In this document: in pieces, positions 25,567 to 34,800 of the stretch
How positions within the stretch are numbered: position 1 is the first letter of the stretch
How the letters are laid out: each line of letters starts with the position of its first letter
NCBI RefSeq assembly: GCF_000260135.1
Contig: NZ_JH651384.1
Span: 437,693 to 501,692, forward strand
Length of the DNA stretch: 64,000 bases
Direction: 5' to 3'
Source of the DNA: Thiothrix nivea DSM 5205
GTDB lineage: Bacteria > Pseudomonadota > Gammaproteobacteria > Thiotrichales > Thiotrichaceae
The notes under the pieces: model-generated
What the model was told of the DNA's origin: nothing
Databases searched by the model: none
What the model saw: only the letters and a program-made list of their open reading frames with translations
Program-made: the position numbers and the translations under genes

Positions 25567-26881
25567 AGAACCGGAGAATCCCACGCCCTCCTCCAGCGGC
25601 GACGCACACCTGCAACTGGCCACCGAAAGCCTGCGCCAGTTACTGGATGATTCCCGCATCCCGGATGACGTGCGTGAAAGCCTGCGCGACGACTACATCC
25701 AGGTACGCGGGATGCTCGACAAGCTGGAACACGGCCACTTGCATATCGCCGTGTTTGGGCGCGTCAGCGTGGGCAAGTCTTCCCTGCTCAACGCCCTGCT
25801 CGGCAAACCAGTATTCAGCGTCAGCGTGCTGCACGGTGAAACCCGCAGCGTTTCCATGCAGCAATGGCAAGAATACAGCGACAGCGGCATCTTCCTGATC
25901 GACACCCCCGGCATCAACGAAATCGATGGCGAATCACGTGAAAAGATGGCGCATGAAGTCGCCAACCGCTCCGACCTGGTGCTGTTCGTGATCGACAGCG
26001 ACCTGACCGACGTGGAATTCCAGGCGCTAAAAATCGTCGCCGCCAAGCACCGCCCCACCCTACTGGTGGTGAACAAGGCCGATCGTTACACCGAAGATGA
26101 ACAACGCCAGTTGCGCGGCATCTTGCGCAACCGCACGCAGGGCATCATCACCCCGGAAAACATCATTTTCACCACCGCGCAAGCCAGCCGCCAGACTGTC
26201 ATTTTCGTCGACGAAAACGGCGAAGAACGCGAAGGCATCCGTGAGCGCCCTATCAATATCATTTCCCTCAAGACCCGGCTGTGGGACATTGTTGAGGCAG
26301 AAGGCAAAACCCTGGCCGCCATCAATGCCTCATTGTTCGCGGGTCACCTCAGCAAGGAAGTCGGTAAGCGCATCTTGACTATCAAACGGGAACTGGGGGA
26401 AAAGACCATTCGACTGTATTGTCTTGGTAAAGGCATTGCCGTTGCCCTTAACCCTATTCCGGTTGCAGATTTGCTGGCAGCAGCCGTGATCGATGCCGGC
26501 ATGATTATCCACCTTTCCAGGCTCTATGGTTTGCCTATTTCCCGTAATGAAGCCAGTGACCTGGTACGTACCATCCTGGCACAAATGTTGTTACTGATGG
26601 GGTCAGTCTGGGCCGTACACTTGGTATCCGCTGCCCTCAAGTTAGGCACGGGCGGGATTTCCACCCTGATTACCGGCGCAACCCAGGGTGCGGTCGCCTG
26701 GTACAGCACCTTGGTGGTCGGGCGTGTGGCCGAACAATGGCTGGCGAATGGCAAATCCTGGGGGGACACCGGTCCAAAACTGACCGTGGAACGGATTCTG
26801 GATTCGCTAGACCGTGATTCGGTACTCTCGGAAGCCCGCGAAGAAATCCTCACTTACCTGCGCAAAACCGTCAAAAACTGA
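25490..26881 (+). CDS. second Era-like GTPase with DUF697 domain
   Basis: 463 residues from a GTG at 25490 with AGGAG at 25478-25482. G1 GRVSVGKSS, G3 DTPGINEIDGE, G4 NKADRY. The DUF697-like C terminus has hydrophobic segments (GKGIAVALNPIPVADLLAAA, ILAQMLLLMGSVWAVHLVSA, GGISTLITGATQGAVAWYST). It starts inside the 3' end of the previous GTPase gene in another frame, an overlap too long for simple stop-start coupling but with a good ribosome-binding site. Paired GTPases of this type could form a membrane-associated heterodimer (inference). Confidence 0.75.
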   Translation: MEIWKNVQKHLPDWLLTNTKAAKTAEEPENPTPSSSGDAHLQLATESLRQLLDDSRIPDDVRESLRDDYIQVRGMLDKLEHGHLHIAVFGRVSVGKSSLLNALLGKPVFSVSVLHGETRSVSMQQWQEYSDSGIFLIDTPGINEIDGESREKMAHEVANRSDLVLFVIDSDLTDVEFQALKIVAAKHRPTLLVVNKADRYTEDEQRQLRGILRNRTQGIITPENIIFTTAQASRQTVIFVDENGEEREGIRERPINIISLKTRLWDIVEAEGKTLAAINASLFAGHLSKEVGKRILTIKRELGEKTIRLYCLGKGIAVALNPIPVADLLAAAVIDAGMIIHLSRLYGLPISRNEASDLVRTILAQMLLLMGSVWAVHLVSAALKLGTGGISTLITGATQGAVAWYSTLVVGRVAEQWLANGKSWGDTGPKLTVERILDSLDRDSVLSEAREEILTYLRKTVKN

Positions 26882-26902
26882 TAACGAAAGGCATCCCAAT
26901 TC

Positions 26903-27394
26903 ATGCAGCCAAAACTCACCAAGGCCATTGTCATCCTGGCCAGCGCCGGTTTACTGGCGCTATACCAGCATTTCCAGCCTCCTGCCAATTCCGGTGGGCA
27001 AGCCAAAGCGCCAGCAGCATCCGTTAATACAGCCAGCGGTGGTCAGCAAGCCGATGATTACCCGCAGGCAGTCGCCAAAATCCGCCAGTCCGCCACCAAC
27101 CCGGACGCCAAATTCTGGACTACCGTCTCTGGCGAAGTCGTCAAACTGCTCAAGGATGACCGCGAAGGTAGCCAACACCAACGCTTCCTGCTGAAAATCG
27201 CCCCCGACATTACCCTGTTGGTCGCCCATAACATTGATCTGGCTGAGCGCGTTCCGGTACAGATAGGTGGTGAAGTCATCATCAGCGGGGAATACGTGTG
27301 GAATAACCGTGGCGGTGTCATGCACTGGACGCACCATGACCCGCAAGGTCGTCGTGGTGGCTGGATTGAATACCACAACCAGCGTTACGAATAG
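26903..27394 (+). CDS. DUF3465 protein, exported
   Basis: 163 residues. N-terminal hydrophobic segment ([15 protein letters not shown]), a Q/A/S-rich linker, then a DUF3465 domain (about 75-163): [59 protein letters not shown] and GGWIEY. The conserved His/Asp residues (HQRF, HNIDLA, HWTHHDP) suggest an OB-like fold of unknown function, probably in the periplasm. It follows the GTPase pair by 21 bp on the same strand. Confidence 0.85.
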   Translation: MQPKLTKAIVILASAGLLALYQHFQPPANSGGQAKAPAASVNTASGGQQADDYPQAVAKIRQSATNPDAKFWTTVSGEVVKLLKDDREGSQHQRFLLKIAPDITLLVAHNIDLAERVPVQIGGEVIISGEYVWNNRGGVMHWTHHDPQGRRGGWIEYHNQRYE

Positions 27395-27405
27395 CCCAAA
27401 CAAAC

Positions 27406-27427
27406 GGGGCGGCCAAATGACCGCCCC
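27406..27427. terminator. GC hairpin between convergent genes
   Basis: GGGGCGG / CCGCCCC with an 8-nt loop, located between the DUF3465 stop (27394) and the end of the minus-strand export gene (27455). No long T-run on either side, so its strength is uncertain. Confidence 0.6.
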
Positions 27428-27454
27428 CACACGCCCGTGTCAGACCTGTGTTTA

Positions 27455-28129
27455 TTAGAAGAATGTAAACGGAGCCACGAAGCCACGCACATTATCCATA
27501 CCTTCCTTGACGCCAGAAGTGTGTACCTGGATCTTGTCACCAGCCATCACCATTGGATCAGGAATCCTCCCTTTGCTGATGTCGTCGAGGCGCACAGTGT
27601 AAGGCTTGCCATTGCGGAACAAGGTAATGTTGTCTTTGACCGCCAGACGATCCAGACCCTCGGCCAACGCAATTGCCTGAGTAACGGTTGTATCACCCGC
27701 CAGTGGGTATACTCCCGGTTTCCTGACTGAGCCGGAAACAGTCACAGTGCTACCAGTGGACTCTTTCACCAACACGTTGACCTGTGGATTATGCATGTAG
27801 TCTTTTTCCAGGCGGGAGGCAATTTGGCGCTCCAGTTGGCTGGCGGTCAGTCCTTTCGCACGGACAGTACCAATCAGGGCCAGGGTAATGTTGCCATTGT
27901 CATCTACGCGGACTTCCTTGGACAGGTCTGGTACCTTGAACACGTCGATTTCCAGCAAATCCTGCGGCGCGATGCGGTCACTGCCGGAGGTACCAGTTGG
28001 CAGGCTGCCACTGGAAGCTGCTAACGTAGAGCCTGGAAGCTCGGAATAAGTCGGTGCACTACCGCTTGAACAGGCAGTCAATGCAGCAGCAGCCAAGAGG
28101 GTAAGCAAAAATTTCCATGTAATTTTCAT
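27455..28129 (-). CDS. polysaccharide export lipoprotein (Wza-like)
   Basis: 224 residues. Lipoprotein signal MKITWKFLLTLLAAAALTAC (lipobox LTAC), then a polysaccharide export domain (SDRIAPQDLLEIDVFKVPDL, NGNITLALIGTVRAKGLTAS, ASRLEKDYMHNPQVNVLV) and one SLBB-type domain (TVTVSGSVRKPGVYPLAGDT). Wza-family proteins form the outer-membrane exit for capsule or exopolysaccharide. It is shorter than Wza (~380) and has one SLBB domain instead of two, so it resembles small GumB/EpsA-like members. No polymerase or Wzc gene is adjacent; galE, 185 bp upstream, can supply UDP-galactose. Confidence 0.88.
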   Translation of the reverse strand: MKITWKFLLTLLAAAALTACSSGSAPTYSELPGSTLAASSGSLPTGTSGSDRIAPQDLLEIDVFKVPDLSKEVRVDDNGNITLALIGTVRAKGLTASQLERQIASRLEKDYMHNPQVNVLVKESTGSTVTVSGSVRKPGVYPLAGDTTVTQAIALAEGLDRLAVKDNITLFRNGKPYTVRLDDISKGRIPDPMVMAGDKIQVHTSGVKEGMDNVRGFVAPFTFF

Positions 28130-28314
28130 TGGGGGAGTCTCCCTGATAATAATTTTAACAATTGTGGGATAAGGGGTTAGCCTTGTTTTGTCCAGAATAA
28201 TACGTTTTCCCGAAAAAGCTTGCGAACCGCTCTTGCCCGAACGTAATCAATCCGCAGACAACAGGATTATAGAGCAAGGCTATTACTAGCACCGGATATT
28301 TGTATCACCGAATA

Positions 28315-29346
28315 TCAGGTATAGCCGGATGGGTTCCTGCTCTGCCAGTTCCAAGTATCGCTACACATGTCAGCCAGCGTTTTTTCGGCCTTCCAGTGAA
28401 TCAGCTTTTCCGCCAATGCAGGGTCAGCATAACAACCGGCAATATCGCCTGCCCGTCTCGCCACGATGCGGTAGGGAATTTCACGTTCGCTGGCTTCCGC
28501 AAACGCTTTCACCATATCCAGCACGGAATAGCCTTGCCCGGTACCGAGATTGACCACCAGCAGGTTAGGCACGTCACCACGTTGGAATGCCTGCAAGGCT
28601 TTTACATGACCTTTGGCCAGATCGACTACGTGGATATAGTCACGCACGCCAGTGCCGTCATGGGTAGGGTAATCACCACCAAACACCGACAAATATTCAT
28701 ACTGCCCCACCGCCACGCGGGCAATATAAGGCATAAGGTTGTTGGGAATGCCGCGCGGGTCTTCACCGATCCTGCCGCTGGCGTGCGCCCCTACCGGATT
28801 GAAGTAGCGCAACAAGGCAACCTTCCACTCCGGGTCAGCCTTGTACAGGTCGCCCAGCATTTCCTCAATCATCAATTTGGAACGCCCGTAAGGGTTGGTG
28901 GCTGAGAGCGGAAAATGTTCCTGAATCGGCGTGGTGTGCGGGTCACCGTAGACAGTGGCAGAGGAACTGAAAACGATGTTTTTGACACCATTGCGTTGCA
29001 TGGCCTGCAACAGGTTTACAGTGCCAGAGACATTGTTGTCGTAATATTCCAGTGGTTTCTCAACCGATTCACCAACAGCTTTCAGGCCAGCGAAATGAAT
29101 CACGCTGTAAATACTGTTTTCCTGAAATATTTTGTCGAGTAATGCTGCATCGCGGATATCGCCCCGGTAGAAGGGAACCTGCTCCCGCCCGCTGATTTCA
29201 GCCACCCGGCGTAGTGACTCATCTGAACTGTTGCACAGATTGTCCAGCACTATCACCTGGAAGCCTGCCTCCAGCAGTTCGATACAGGTATGTGAACCGA
29301 TATAACCTGCGCCACCTGTGACCAGAATCGTGTTGTCTGTTTTCAT
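28315..29346 (-). CDS. galE: UDP-glucose 4-epimerase
   Basis: 343 residues. Extended SDR fold: NAD motif [10 protein letters not shown], the catalytic SSSATVYG serine and YGRSKLMIE (Tyr-x-x-x-Lys), plus [17 protein letters not shown], a GalE signature. Interconverts UDP-glucose and UDP-galactose in the cytoplasm, feeding polysaccharide or LPS synthesis. The neighbouring Wza-like gene fits an envelope-polysaccharide role. Confidence 0.95.
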   Translation of the reverse strand: MKTDNTILVTGGAGYIGSHTCIELLEAGFQVIVLDNLCNSSDESLRRVAEISGREQVPFYRGDIRDAALLDKIFQENSIYSVIHFAGLKAVGESVEKPLEYYDNNVSGTVNLLQAMQRNGVKNIVFSSSATVYGDPHTTPIQEHFPLSATNPYGRSKLMIEEMLGDLYKADPEWKVALLRYFNPVGAHASGRIGEDPRGIPNNLMPYIARVAVGQYEYLSVFGGDYPTHDGTGVRDYIHVVDLAKGHVKALQAFQRGDVPNLLVVNLGTGQGYSVLDMVKAFAEASEREIPYRIVARRAGDIAGCYADPALAEKLIHWKAEKTLADMCSDTWNWQSRNPSGYT

Positions 29347-29410
29347 GTCAGCCCTCTAAAATTGGCAGGCACAGCCAATCCTGCGCCTGCCCTAGGGTAA
29401 CAAAAACCGA

Positions 29411-29851
29411 TCAGGATTTGTCTGCTTTTGTTGCCTGTTTCCCGTCAGCTTTTTCAGTTTTTGGGGTTGCGCCTGCTTCTTTGCCCTGCCCACCGGTTTC
29501 ACCCGCCGCGCCTTTGGCCGTGTCATCGGCTTTCGGCTCAGCCTTGGCAGATTGTTCTTTGGCCGGTTCATCGGATACCGGAGTAGCGCCGTCAGTCAGG
29601 GAAATGCCTTGCTCGATCTTCTTGTAGATGCCTTCACCGATGCCCGGGACTTCCATCAGGTCTTCCAGGGTTTTGAACTCACCATGCTCGGAACGGTAGG
29701 CGACGATGGCTTCGGCTTTCTTTTCGCCAATACCGTCCAGCGTATCCAGCGTGGCAGCGTCGGCCTTGTTGATGTTAACCATTTCGGCCATAACGGCAGG
29801 GGCTGTGAACAGGGAAAAGATGACAGTGGCAGCAAATATGGCTTTTTTCAT
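29411..29851 (-). CDS. ComEA-like helix-hairpin-helix protein, exported
   Basis: 146 residues. Signal peptide MKKAIFAATVIFSLFTAPAV, then a DNA-binding helix-hairpin-helix domain (MVNINKADAATLDTLDGIGE, KAEAIVAYRSEHGEFKTLED, LMEVPGIGEGIYKKIEQGIS), then a low-complexity Ala/Lys/Glu tail of ~50 residues. ComEA binds incoming DNA in the periplasm during natural transformation. The low-complexity tail is unusual, but the core is standard. Competence in this organism would fit with its load of foreign DNA, though that is speculation. Confidence 0.88.
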   Translation of the reverse strand: MKKAIFAATVIFSLFTAPAVMAEMVNINKADAATLDTLDGIGEKKAEAIVAYRSEHGEFKTLEDLMEVPGIGEGIYKKIEQGISLTDGATPVSDEPAKEQSAKAEPKADDTAKGAAGETGGQGKEAGATPKTEKADGKQATKADKS

Positions 29852-30040
29852 AATTATTCCTCTTTATTGGAAGTTTTTAGGGGTTTGTTCGAGCAGTGAT
29901 TTTCCACGTAAGTTCCCTTTTACGCATCTTTTTCCAGACAATTGGCAGTGCCATTTTTCAATCCTTGCTTTGGCGGGGTTAAGTGGATTTTTCTGCCAGC
30001 CTTGTTTATCTTGCCGAAAACAGTTTTGAGCGGAGCAATC

Positions 30041-30712
30041 ATGAACAAACCTTACATCAAACAAATCCTTTCCTATTCCATGGTCGGCAGCCTCGGCCTG
30101 ACCATTGTCAGCAGCCTGCAAGGTTGTGGTGGCGACCAGCCCCCTTCCCCGCCGCCCCAAAACCAGACACCGGGCACGATCTCGGATGCAGCCAAAGGCG
30201 AAGGCATGTTTCTGGTCATCCAGCAGACTGGCGCCAACCCGGATACTTACGAACTGAAGGAAAAATACCCTTCCAGCGAAGGCACCCGCGCCATCCTCAA
30301 GGACATGAACGGCAACGAGCGTATCCTCAGCGAAGAAGAACTGAAGCAGCTTGCTGAAGCAGAAGCCAAAAAAGTGGAAGAAGGCACTTCCCAGCTAACC
30401 CAGCCTGTGGCTGAAAACCAGGGTCTGAGTCTGGGCGAAACCATCCTTGCCTCAGCAGCAGGCGCACTGATCGGTGGCATGATCGCCAACAAACTGATGG
30501 GCAACTCCAATTACCAACAGCATCAGCAGCAACAGGCCAGCCGTGCGCAAACCTCCATCAGCCGTCCGGCCAACGGTGGTACGGATACCCGCTCCGTCAA
30601 TCAGAATCAGAAGCCTAAATCCGGTTTCTTTGGCAACAACAGCGGCTCCTCCAATCCCAGCAACCGCCCGGCTGGCAGTAGCTCCTTTGGCAGCGGCTCT
30701 GTAGGTGGCTAA
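30041..30712 (+). CDS. YgiB-like lipoprotein
   Basis: 223 residues from ATG 30041 (CGGAG just upstream). Signal with lipobox-like SSLQGCGG near residue 29, a charged middle (ELKEKYPSSEGTRAILKDMN), a short glycine-rich hydrophobic segment (ILASAAGALIGGMIANKLMG) and a Gln/Ser/Gly-rich C terminus ending FGSGSVGG. This layout and its position 3 bp upstream of a YgiC-type gene match the E. coli ygiB-ygiC pair. Function unknown. Confidence 0.65.
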   Translation: MNKPYIKQILSYSMVGSLGLTIVSSLQGCGGDQPPSPPPQNQTPGTISDAAKGEGMFLVIQQTGANPDTYELKEKYPSSEGTRAILKDMNGNERILSEEELKQLAEAEAKKVEEGTSQLTQPVAENQGLSLGETILASAAGALIGGMIANKLMGNSNYQQHQQQQASRAQTSISRPANGGTDTRSVNQNQKPKSGFFGNNSGSSNPSNRPAGSSSFGSGSVGG

Positions 30713-30715
30713 CTC

Positions 30716-31894
30716 ATGATTCAACTGGAAAAAGTCAAACCCATCAGCCCAGCGTTGATGGAGGAAGTCGGCATGTCCTGGCACACTGATCCGGACGGCC
30801 AACCCTATGTTGCCGATGAAATCGTGCAGGTGACGGAAGCGGAAGTGGATGCTTATTACAACGCCGCCAACGAACTCTACGACATGTTCGTGGAAGCTGC
30901 CCAGCACGTCATCGATAACGACCGCTTTCTGGAACTCGACATTCCCTTCAATCTGGTTGACCAGATCAACCGCAGTTGGGAAAACGATCACCGACATCTT
31001 TATGGGCGTTTCGACTTTGCAGGCGGTGTGGATGGCCTGCCGATCAAACTGATCGAGTTCAATGCCGACACCCCCACCAGCCTGTTTGAAACCGCAGTGG
31101 TGCAATGGGCGCTGCTGAAAGCCAACGGCATGGATGAAGCTGCCCAGTTCAACACGGTATACGACAGCATCCGCAACAACTTCTGCCGCTTGGTCACGGG
31201 CGAGGAAGACCCGGAAACGTTCGGCCAGTATTACAACTATCAGAACATCCTGTTCTCCAGCATCCGCGACCTGCCGGAAGACGAACGCACCGTGCGTTTT
31301 CTCCAGCAAATGGCCAGCGATGCCGGGTTCCAGACCGATTTCTGCTATCTGGATGAAACGGGTTTTCTGGAAGAACAAGGTATTTTCAGCCCGGAAGACA
31401 TCCGCTTCGACTACTGGTTCAAGCTGTATCCGTGGGAGGACATTGCCTTGCAAACCGATGGCATCAATGGCATCCTGGACGAAATTACCCGCAATACCGA
31501 TACCGTTATCCTCAACCCCGCCTACACCCTGCTCTACCAAAGCAAGGGCATCATGAAGGTGTTGTACGAACTGTTCCCGGATTCGCCCTATCTGCTGGAA
31601 ACCCGCTATGAACCCTTGCAAGGCAAGCAGCAGGTCTCCAAGACCATGTTTGGGCGCGAAGGCGCGAATACCACCATTTACGACGCGGCGGGCAAAATCC
31701 TGCACCAAACGCCGGGCGAATATAACCGCTACCGCAGTATCTATCAGGAATTTGCCGCCTACCCAAAGGACTCACAGGGGCGCAGCTATCAGGCCGGCGT
31801 ATTTTTCGCCTGGGAAGCCTGTGGGCTAGGCTTCCGGCGTGGTGGCGACGTGCTCGACAACCTCAGCAAGTTCGTGGCGCATCGGGTGGTGTAG
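30716..31894 (+). CDS. ygiC: glutathionylspermidine synthase-family ligase (YgiC-like)
   Basis: 392 residues, the length of YgiC (the synthetase half of GspS without the amidase). ATP-grasp elements are visible: GLPIKLIEFNADTPTSLFET, WFKLYPWEDIAL, NPAYTLLYQSKGIMKVLYEL, LLETRYEPLQGKQQVSKTMF, GREGANTTIYD and GVFFAWEACGLGFRRGG. The family forms amide bonds with peptide-like substrates using ATP; the substrate of YgiC itself is not established. Co-transcribed with the YgiB-like gene. Its 3' end overlaps the convergent 1387-residue gene by 32 bp. Confidence 0.9.
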   Translation: MIQLEKVKPISPALMEEVGMSWHTDPDGQPYVADEIVQVTEAEVDAYYNAANELYDMFVEAAQHVIDNDRFLELDIPFNLVDQINRSWENDHRHLYGRFDFAGGVDGLPIKLIEFNADTPTSLFETAVVQWALLKANGMDEAAQFNTVYDSIRNNFCRLVTGEEDPETFGQYYNYQNILFSSIRDLPEDERTVRFLQQMASDAGFQTDFCYLDETGFLEEQGIFSPEDIRFDYWFKLYPWEDIALQTDGINGILDEITRNTDTVILNPAYTLLYQSKGIMKVLYELFPDSPYLLETRYEPLQGKQQVSKTMFGREGANTTIYDAAGKILHQTPGEYNRYRSIYQEFAAYPKDSQGRSYQAGVFFAWEACGLGFRRGGDVLDNLSKFVAHRVV

Positions 31895-34800
31895 CGGATT
31901 TGGGTGGTTTGTGACGCCACAAGCCACCCTGCCCAAATGCCTGCCAACCCCAACGCAGCCATCCCAACGCCGCCAGCGCCAGCCACAATGCCCACGCCAG
32001 CATCAGCAAGCGGTAATACAGCAGAGGCACACTGATGACCACAGGATGTTCCAGCACATTGCCCGACCGATCCTGATACCACAGCAGGTTCTGCGCCGAT
32101 GAACCATTCCCGGTAATCTGCATCTCCGGCAAACCTAGCAAACCTTTGGCTACTGCCCCAATCAGGGTAGAAAGCGCGAACAGGGTCAGCACCACCAACC
32201 CAACCTGCAACAGGTTGAACTGCCAATAAGGCTGCCCATCCAGCGGGGCTTTGCCACGCCATGCCAATACCACCAACCAGCCTGCCACCAGTACCATCAG
32301 GTACGGGCTGCTCTGGCTCAGGCCAATACCCAGCAGGAACCATTGCCAGCTTTTCAGCGGCGTCAGTCTGGAATGCCCCAGCAATACAGACAGTGCCAAC
32401 AGCACCACCAGCATCCCCCAGAACAACACCGCAGGCCCCATTAAAGGCCCGTGCGCCCACAACACCCAGCGATCCTGGGGTAATTGTAGGCTGAATTGAC
32501 TATTGACGCTTGGTAAGCCCAAATCCAGCATGGGGAAACGGTAACTGAGCGGCATTGTGCCGGTTTCCTGCCATTCCAGCACAGCTTCCTGTTTTTTGGG
32601 CAGCAGTGGCAGCACCAGCTTATTGCCCTGTTGCTGGATAGCCTGCTTTACCCCATCCACGGTCAGGCTTTTCAGCTCAATGCCTTCTGGCAAGGTGACA
32701 GTGTGCTGGGTTCCCCGGCTACTGTGCAGGTTGAGGCGCAAGTTCATGTCACGGGCGCGCTTGCCAACTTCCACTGCCAACTGGCTGTTCAGGATGGTAA
32801 TGGTTTGCCCCTCTGCACCTTGCGGACGGTTAATAGCCAGGTTCAGGGTTTCATCTGGCCATGGCTTCCACAGCAATAAACCTTGTTTGGCATCTTCCAC
32901 GTAAGTGCTGAGCGGCAAACCGCTGGCCTCTACGTGCCACACCGGGCTGGCGACCACCTGCCATTCTTCCAGCCAGGCATTGTTATTGCTGGCAGTGAGC
33001 TGGAGTTTTTCAGCCTGCGGCAGGCTCGAAGTCCACTCCAGTGTACCCTGCTGTGGTTTGAGATTGAGCTGAATGGCTTCGCCCTTGACGGTAAACTGTT
33101 CGCTGAGGGGTTGTTCACCTTCCAGCAGCGGAACCGTCAGCGTGATGGGCGCTGCACTGTCGGAGACGCGGGTAATGGTCGTGGTCACATACCAATCCAG
33201 CCCCAAGTCGAGTTGCCGCCGGATTTTGACGAAAGCAGGCAAGCTCGGCATTTCCTGTGCCGTGACATCTTCCACCGCAGCCGTGCGGTTGAGTTGCAAC
33301 TGGTCTTCGGGTACACCGTTGTCACGCAAACCATCCACCTGCCAACCTTCGCCTTCCCAGGTCACGCGGTGCGGTTTGAGCTGCAAGGGCAAAGCCACGG
33401 TGCTACGGGCTGGCAATTCGCCTTGCAGTACCACATCATGCTGCCCCGGTTCCAGCACCAGCCACAATTGCTGTTCAGCATCACGGCGCAAGGTTTGGGT
33501 GACTGAACCATCCAGTAGCACCGTTTGTGGCAACCAGGTGCTTTGGCTGCCGGGCAAGGGCAATGCTACCTGCGTCGCAGCATGAACCCGCAAACGTGCC
33601 GATAGGCTGTTGGTTTGCAACTGCATCTCCATCGCATCGATTTGAGCACAGTGTGGCAGGCAGTCAGGCGCACGCAGCAGGCGTTCCTGCAAGGTTTGCA
33701 GCATTTCGATGGGGGGTGTGGACGGCTCAGCCGCATCAACAGGCGTAGGTAGCACCGTCAACATCAACAGCGGTAACGCCAGCAGCAAGCTTGCTGCCGC
33801 TTGCCCACCACGCCGCAACGGGCGCAGGCGTTGCCACCAACCACCACCGAAGCCGGATAGCAACGCCAGCCGCAGGGCAAACACCAACAACACAACTACC
33901 CCCAGCACTTTCAGCAGCGAATGCACCAGCGGTGACAACAACCACAGGTCAGCCCGCTCTTCCGGGATGATAACACCCGACCATCTCAGCACCACGGTAT
34001 CGCCCTGCCACTGCGGTAGCCCTGGGCCAGTCTGAATCATGCTGTTGGGGTCGATATTGCGCAGGTTGGCTTCACGCTTGGCTCCCAGCCCTGCTTTATC
34101 CGCAGATGCAGCGGAACTATACCCATAGCCCTGTACTGGTTTTGCCAGTTTTGATAGGGAATCGGCCATTTTGCGCTCCATCCGTTGCGGGACAGCCTGT
34201 TCAACCATGTTCATGGCGTCATCGGCGGCGAATTCAGCTTCTGGCGCGGCGGCTGGCGTTGTTGCCATGGGCGCAGGGGCAGGCATTCCTTCCAGCATTC
34301 CACCCCTTTGCATGGCATGGCCATGCTCCAGCTGTGGGTATAGGGCAGTACGTACCGTACTAATGGTAAATGGCAACACCATCAGCACCAGCGCCAGCAA
34401 GCTCAGCCAGCGGTAACGTTCCAGCCATGTTCGCAAACTTGCATTCGCAGTCGGCAACGCACGCACCAGGGCAATCACCGCCAGCAGGTTGAGCCAGATG
34501 TATTGCGGCGCGGCTGGCAAATGCCAGGTCAACAGCAGGGCTATGCCTGCAACGGCTCCCCATTGCCAACCATACAGATAGCCGCTTGCCACCACAATCA
34601 GCAATACCAGGAACAGGTCAAGCAAATTCCACTGCTGTAGCCAGGTCGCGGCAAGATTGTCCGTACCCCAGGCGGCTAACAGCAACCAGCCCGGTGGTAG
34701 GTGGAAGGTCGTCGTCACTTGCTGCAACTCCTGCTGCCAGCCACTGACCGGTATGCCATTACTGGCTTCATAGCGGCTGTCGGCTTCCAGATTCAGGGAG

